A stretch of DNA of 64,000 nucleotides from JBGSUZ01 sp964404895. Its GTDB lineage: Bacteria; Bacillota; Clostridia; Peptostreptococcales; Acidaminobacteraceae. Shown here one piece after another: positions 60,227-64,000 of the stretch. Every line of letters begins with the position of its first letter. The stretch's first letter is position 1. The notes under the pieces are model-generated. The model was not told where the DNA came from, did no database searches, and saw only the letters and a list, made by a program, of their open reading frames with translations. The position numbers and the translations under genes are program-made. The stretch is taken from positions 139,669 through 203,668 of the forward strand of contig CAYOLV010000006.1 in the NCBI GenBank assembly GCA_964404895.1. Direction: 5' to 3'.

Positions 60227-61039
60227 ATGGATAACACGCTAAGCTCTAAAACAGACGTAGCCATTGATGCCATAGAGATCAAGAATTTCAAAGAGATGGA
60301 CAGTAAAACGTTGTTCAGACTCTATAAAAATACCAAGCAAATTGAAATCAGAAATGAATTGATTTCTAGGTATCTTTATATTACCGAAATTCTTGCTAAG
60401 AAGTACATCAATAAGGGCATCGAATACGAAGATATTTATCAAGTAGCTTCACTAGGGTTAATTTATGCCATTGAGAGATTTGATATCGATCGAGGGTTTG
60501 AATTTTCCAGTTTTGCGACGCCTACAATCATTGGAGAGATCAAGAAGTATTTCCGTGACAAAGGTTGGTCTGTGAGAGTTCCAAGAAGAATACAAGAGTT
60601 ATCTAAAAAGATAAATGTCGCTAAAGTAAAACTACAGCAAGATTTGCAGAGAGTTCCTAAAATAGAGGACATCGCTAATTATCTCTGTTGTACCGAAGAA
60701 CAAATCATTGAAGCAATGGAAGCTTCCCAAGTCTATACGCCAAAATCGTTAGACATCAGTTTTGATTCCAATGGCGATGACAAAGATATTCAACTCATGG
60801 ATATCGTTGGAGAAGATGATAAGTATTTTGATTTTATTGAGAACAAAGATTTTATAGACATGTGCATGGATAAATTGACGGAAATTGAAATCAAAATTAT
60901 CAAAGATCGCTTCTTCTACAATAAGACACAAATTCAAGTAGCCAACGAACTCAATGTTTCTCAAATGACTGTCTCAAGAATGGAAAAGAAAATTCTTAAG
61001 AAGTTCAAGAAAGAATATAAAAAACTAAACGAGATATAA
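60227..61039 (+). CDS. sigB: Sigma-70 family factor of the SigB/SigF group
   Basis: 270 residues. Region 2 contains EYEDIYQVASLGLIYAIERF and FEFSSFATPTIIGEIKKYFR, region 3 contains WSVRVPRRIQELSKKI, and region 4 ends with QIQVANELNVSQMTVSRMEK. The FATPTIIGEIK and SVRVPRR blocks are those of SigB/SigF/SigG. With its own antagonist and anti-sigma kinase upstream it is a partner-switching sigma, more like a general-stress factor; the sporulation alternative cannot be excluded. Confidence 0.88.
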   Translation: MDNTLSSKTDVAIDAIEIKNFKEMDSKTLFRLYKNTKQIEIRNELISRYLYITEILAKKYINKGIEYEDIYQVASLGLIYAIERFDIDRGFEFSSFATPTIIGEIKKYFRDKGWSVRVPRRIQELSKKINVAKVKLQQDLQRVPKIEDIANYLCCTEEQIIEAMEASQVYTPKSLDISFDSNGDDKDIQLMDIVGEDDKYFDFIENKDFIDMCMDKLTEIEIKIIKDRFFYNKTQIQVANELNVSQMTVSRMEKKILKKFKKEYKKLNEI

Positions 61040-61044
61040 AAAAG

Positions 61045-61090
61045 AAGGGCGGTCTCCTCAGAATTTAATTCTGTTAGAGACCACCCTTTT
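61045..61090. terminator. Bidirectional terminator between sigB and trpS
   Basis: AAGGGCGGTCTC pairs with GAGACCACCCTT (one mismatch), with a smaller AGAATT/AATTCT hairpin inside. T runs follow on both strands, ending both converging genes. Confidence 0.9.
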
Positions 61091-61094
61091 ATTT

Positions 61095-62075
61095 TTAGAA
61101 ACGCACAAACCCAATTTTATCTTTTACCCGATTTAGAACTGTTTGTGCATAAGCATCTGCACGAATAGCGCCCTCTTTTAAAATTGTTTCTATGTCCCCT
61201 GAGTCCAATACAGCGTGGTAGCGTTCTCTAACTGGCGTTAAACCCTCGTAGACAACTTCAACCAAGTCCTTTTTGAATTGGCCGTAACCAACCCCCTCAT
61301 ACTTAGAAGTGATCTCATCTAAAGTCAAGCCAGACATCACACTGTAGATCGTCATCAAATTACTGACGCCAGCTTTCTCTTGTTCATCATAGCGGATAAT
61401 GCCCTCACTATCCGTAGTTGCTTTCATAATTGATTTTTTAATTTTGGCATGATCGTCCAAAACCATAATTTTGCTTAACTCATTAGGGTTGCTCTTACTC
61501 ATTTTAGTCGTTGGGTCATCAAGGGACATAATGCGCGCACCCACTTTTTGAATCATTGGATCAGGCATGACAAACGTGTCACCATAGCGATTATTAAATC
61601 TGCCAGCCACATCTCTAGTTAATTCAATATGCTGCTTTTGATCGTGCCCCACAGGTACGTGAGTAGTGTCATAAAGTAAAATATCTGAAGCCATCAATAC
61701 AGGATAGGTGAAAAGTCCAGTGGAATAATTCGTCTTGCCCTTACTCTTATCTTTAAACTGAGTCATGCGGCTGAGTTCGCCCATATAGGTGTGGCACTGG
61801 AGAATCCAAGCTAGTTCAGCGTGAGCAGAAACTTGAGATTGTAGGAAAAGCGTAGATTTCTTAGGATCAATGCCTATGGCGATGTATAGGGCTGCCAATT
61901 CCAAAGAACATTTTCTTAAAACTGCTGGATCATGAGCAACTGTAATCGAGTGCATATCCACAACACAATAGAAACAGTCTGCTTCATCTTGCACAGGAAC
62001 AAAGTTTTTCATTGTAATATAATTGCCTAAATGAATTTGGCCAGTGGGTTGGACGCCGGAAAAAATTCTATTCAT
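61095..62075 (-). CDS. trpS: Tryptophanyl-tRNA synthetase
   Basis: 326 residues, class I. The N terminus IFSGVQPTGQIHLGNYI contains the HIGH-type motif, and KMSKS is present in TTKMSKSNPNELS. It charges tRNA-Trp. The leader from promoter to ATG is only about 40 bases, too short for a T-box, so regulation by that mechanism is unlikely. Confidence 0.97.
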   Translation of the reverse strand: MNRIFSGVQPTGQIHLGNYITMKNFVPVQDEADCFYCVVDMHSITVAHDPAVLRKCSLELAALYIAIGIDPKKSTLFLQSQVSAHAELAWILQCHTYMGELSRMTQFKDKSKGKTNYSTGLFTYPVLMASDILLYDTTHVPVGHDQKQHIELTRDVAGRFNNRYGDTFVMPDPMIQKVGARIMSLDDPTTKMSKSNPNELSKIMVLDDHAKIKKSIMKATTDSEGIIRYDEQEKAGVSNLMTIYSVMSGLTLDEITSKYEGVGYGQFKKDLVEVVYEGLTPVRERYHAVLDSGDIETILKEGAIRADAYAQTVLNRVKDKIGFVRF

Positions 62076-62121
62076 AAAATGCCTCCTAATTTAGCATGAA
62101 AGATGCTTTATAATTAAAGTC

Positions 62122-62150
62122 ATTATAATATAAGGAATACATTGTTTCAA
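62122..62150 (-). promoter_or_regulatory. Sigma-A-type promoter of trpS
   Basis: On the minus strand TTGAAA and TATAAT are 17 bases apart, about 47 bases before the trpS ATG. Confidence 0.75.
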
Positions 62151-62168
62151 CTCACATCACAGGTCACA

Positions 62169-62197
62169 TTGACAAACTAAGACAAAAAAAATATGAT
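62169..62197 (+). promoter_or_regulatory. Sigma-A-type promoter of the binding-protein gene
   Basis: TTGACA and TATGAT are 17 bases apart, about 75 bases before the ATG at 62273. Confidence 0.7.
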
Positions 62198-62272
62198 GAG
62201 AATATATATTTTAAAAAAATGTAATAAATAAACAGCTTAAATTATAAATATACTTATAGTCGAGGAGGTCAT

Positions 62273-63475
62273 ATGCATACTAAAATAGTTGGAGCGGTAT
62301 TAATCCTTTTTGTGTTTGTATTATGCGCATGGGAAATGCCCCAATTTAATGTAATGACTCATGAAACCATAAAGAAACAAGAGCCTATTAAAATCACTGA
62401 GATTAAAAACAAGACAATAAAAATCGGGGTATTTGAACCTCTATCAGGAGATAACAAAGAAGGCGGTCTTGCAGAACTGGAGGGCATCCTCTTAGCCAAC
62501 GAACTATATCCCATGATTAATGGCAATTCCATAGACTTATGTGTAGAAGATAATAAATCAGATCGATATGAAACCGTACAGGTGGTCAGTAAACTCATTG
62601 ATGAAGACAAAATCATAGCAATGATTGGAAGCTGGGGTTCAGCCCTTTCTCTAGCGGCAGGGCCCGTTATCAGTGAAGAGAGAATTCCTACGGTAGGTGC
62701 CAGTTGCACAAATCCAAGAATTACAATAGGAAACAGCTATTACTCAAGGGTAAGTTATATTGATACCTTTCAAGGAACTGCTTTGGCCAATTTTTCATAC
62801 AAAGAGTTAAAGGCCAGAACAGTGGCAATTTTGATGGAAAGTGAAAACGAGTATTCCTTAGATCTAGGTGAATACTATATGAATGCATTTGCAGAACTCA
62901 ACAACTATTCGCAATCCATTTTATTAGAAGGTTATTATAAAAGTGGACAAACACAACACGATGAAAATCTTCTGAAAATCAAAAAAGTAAATCCAGATGT
63001 CATTTTTATTCCTGGCAATTATCAAGATGTTGCCGAGATTGCCAAACAAGCAAAGCTCTTGGGAATAGAAAGTACCATTATGGGAACAGATACTTTAGAT
63101 ACACAAGAGTTTATAGAAATGGCAGAAAAATCTTCTGAAGGTATCTACTATTCTACCTTCTACAGCCATGAAATCATTAAAAATGAGGAAGGGAAGAAGT
63201 TTCTTCTTGCTTATAAGAAAAAATATGGAAAAGACCCCAACTCATTTAGTGCTTTAGGATATGATGCTTATCTACTTATATATGATGCGTTAAAAAGAGT
63301 AAATCAGTATGAACCCGAAGAGATAAACGATGCCATTCACCTGGCAAGGAACGTTGAAGGCGCTACAGGTTATATCACCATGGATCAAAATGGAGATACA
63401 AAAAGAAGCGTGGTTATAATGAAGATTAAATCTGGAATCAAACACTATGTGACCAGTATAGAACCCTCTAATTAA
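62273..63475 (+). CDS. Amino-acid-type ABC substrate-binding protein (Peripla_BP_6)
   Basis: 400 residues. An N-terminal hydrophobic segment (VGAVLILFVFVLCAWE) has a cysteine, but the residues before it do not make a classical lipobox. The mature part has KIGVFEPLSGDNKEGGLAEL, MIGSWGSALSLAAGPVISEE and FSALGYDAYLLIYDAL, typical of Leu/Ile/Val-type binding proteins. No permease or ATPase is near, so it is an orphan; it may serve a transporter or a receptor elsewhere. GAGGAGG precedes the ATG. Confidence 0.85.
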   Translation: MHTKIVGAVLILFVFVLCAWEMPQFNVMTHETIKKQEPIKITEIKNKTIKIGVFEPLSGDNKEGGLAELEGILLANELYPMINGNSIDLCVEDNKSDRYETVQVVSKLIDEDKIIAMIGSWGSALSLAAGPVISEERIPTVGASCTNPRITIGNSYYSRVSYIDTFQGTALANFSYKELKARTVAILMESENEYSLDLGEYYMNAFAELNNYSQSILLEGYYKSGQTQHDENLLKIKKVNPDVIFIPGNYQDVAEIAKQAKLLGIESTIMGTDTLDTQEFIEMAEKSSEGIYYSTFYSHEIIKNEEGKKFLLAYKKKYGKDPNSFSALGYDAYLLIYDALKRVNQYEPEEINDAIHLARNVEGATGYITMDQNGDTKRSVVIMKIKSGIKHYVTSIEPSN

Positions 63476-63630
63476 TTGAAAATTAGAACTTTAATTAAAA
63501 GGCTTGCAATTCATTTAAATGAGTGTTAGTATTATCAAGTCCCAAGGAAATGCGGGATAACAGAATATTGGAGTGCAGTGTTTTAGCCAGTTCGGTGAAA
63601 AACAACAGAAAAAATTCTTTAAAAAAAGAG

Positions 63631-63659
63631 TTGACAACTGCAACTGCAAATGATATTAT
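63631..63659 (+). promoter_or_regulatory. rRNA operon promoter
   Basis: A consensus TTGACA and TATTAT are exactly 17 bases apart, about 310 bases before the 16S rRNA gene, with an AT-rich stretch upstream. Confidence 0.85.
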
Positions 63660-63970
63660 GTAATAGTCGCCAAGAGCGGCCGACGAAAACTTAACAAGTT
63701 GTTAAAGGTTGTCAGCCGAAGTAAAACGACGCAGAAGTTGTTTGGAAAAACAACTAACGATCCTTGAAAACTAAACAGTGTATAACCAAAAGCTTAGATT
63801 GATACGATGCATTATGCATCACAATTTAAAGAGACTTAAAGTCTCAAATGTCTTTTTATAAGACAGTGAGTCGAAACCGACCCCGTCGGCGTAGATGAAC
63901 AAAACCGGATGATTTCTTAGGAAATCAAAACGATGACATGTAAATGTCGGAGTTCAATCCGAATCAGGAT
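63660..63970 (+). other. rRNA operon leader
   Basis: No ORF. It contains a hairpin AGTTGTTTGG-AAAACAACT near 63736-63755 and, at about 63759-63778, the CCTTGAAAACTAAACAGTG sequence common in the leaders of Firmicutes 16S genes (boxA-type antitermination region). The remaining part pairs with post-16S sequence in related operons as an RNase III stem, which I cannot check here. Confidence 0.7.
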
Positions 63971-64000
63971 TTTGATTAAGAGTTTGATCCTGGCTCAGGA
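63971..64000 (+). rRNA. 16S ribosomal RNA, first bases (cut by window edge)
   Basis: The sequence AGAGTTTGATCCTGGCTCAG, the universal 5' region of bacterial 16S rRNA, is at 63980-63999. The mature end is placed approximately ten bases upstream of it. Confidence 0.93.

Noticed and set aside
62076..62121. T-box riboswitch ahead of trpS
   Set aside because: The leader between the promoter and the ATG is only about 40 bases, with no room for the specifier and antiterminator.
1..64000. Insertion sequences, prophage, CRISPR arrays, toxin-antitoxin pairs
   Set aside because: No transposase, integrase, phage structural gene or spaced direct repeats were seen on either strand.

Overview
The window is a stretch of a low-to-moderate GC Firmicutes chromosome around the replication origin. 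The order rpmH-rnpA-yidD-yidC-jag-mnmE-mnmG-rsmG-noc-parA-parB on one side of dnaA and dnaN-yaaA-recF-gyrB-gyrA on the other is the classic Bacillus/Clostridium oriC arrangement. Selenium-linked genes (yedF, a DUF3343 gene, yqeC), two HD-GYP sensors, a Gram-positive Tad pilus locus and an rsbV-rsbW-sigB set point to an anaerobic member of the Clostridia, perhaps near Fusibacter/Acidaminobacter. The genus is a guess from gene content only.

Layout. 1-4171 (minus): a MoxR ATPase cut by the window edge, then yybS-gdpP-rplI. 4399-9767 (plus): a five-gene operon joining a solute-binding protein and two sugar-type ABC permeases to a HlyD-like adaptor and an unknown membrane protein, with no ATPase. 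9840-10839 (minus): rpsF-ssb-rpsR with its promoter and leader. 10988-16419 (minus): one tightly packed operon with an rRNA methyltransferase, selenium/molybdenum-cofactor genes, cvpA and two small DUF proteins. 16565-18193: a hybrid histidine kinase whose phospho-accepting histidine seems lost. 18280-24335: a Tad/Flp pilus operon. 24479-27170: dnaX-ybaB-recR. 27191-32340: two large tandem HD-GYP receptors. 32452-33272: SRP RNA, tRNA-Ser(GGA), tadA and tRNA-Arg(CCT). 33337-36032: an operon of two paralogous HTH/coiled-coil proteins, a further coiled-coil protein and a membrane-anchored OmpA-domain protein. 36257-38415: a degenerate sigma-54-activator-like regulator with a PIG-L deacetylase. 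38502-39419: a lipid kinase. 39494-48295: the parAB/noc to rpmH block with parS sites. 48483-50423: bipartite oriC around dnaA. 50481-57453: dnaN to gyrA. 57550-59178: an unknown membrane protein. 59411-61039: rsbV-rsbW-sigB. 61095-62075: trpS. 62273-63475: an orphan amino-acid-type binding protein. 63631-64000: an rRNA operon promoter, leader and the first bases of 16S rRNA.

Most unusual part. The 33.3-36.0 kb operon resembles, in architecture, a system that could link origin-proximal DNA to the envelope: two small DNA-binding coiled-coil proteins (RacA-like layout), a soluble coiled-coil protein and a transmembrane OmpA-domain protein. Its sigma-A-type promoter (TTGACA-N17-GATAAT) overlaps a perfect DnaA box, and a long perfect inverted repeat lies just upstream. 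Function is inferred from layout only. Other second-look items are the ABC-permease/HlyD hybrid operon, the histidine-less hybrid kinase, the Walker-A-less sigma-54-type regulator, the DnaA-trio-like unwinding element downstream of dnaA, and the composite dyad in the rsbV leader. I saw no insertion sequence, prophage, integron or CRISPR array.
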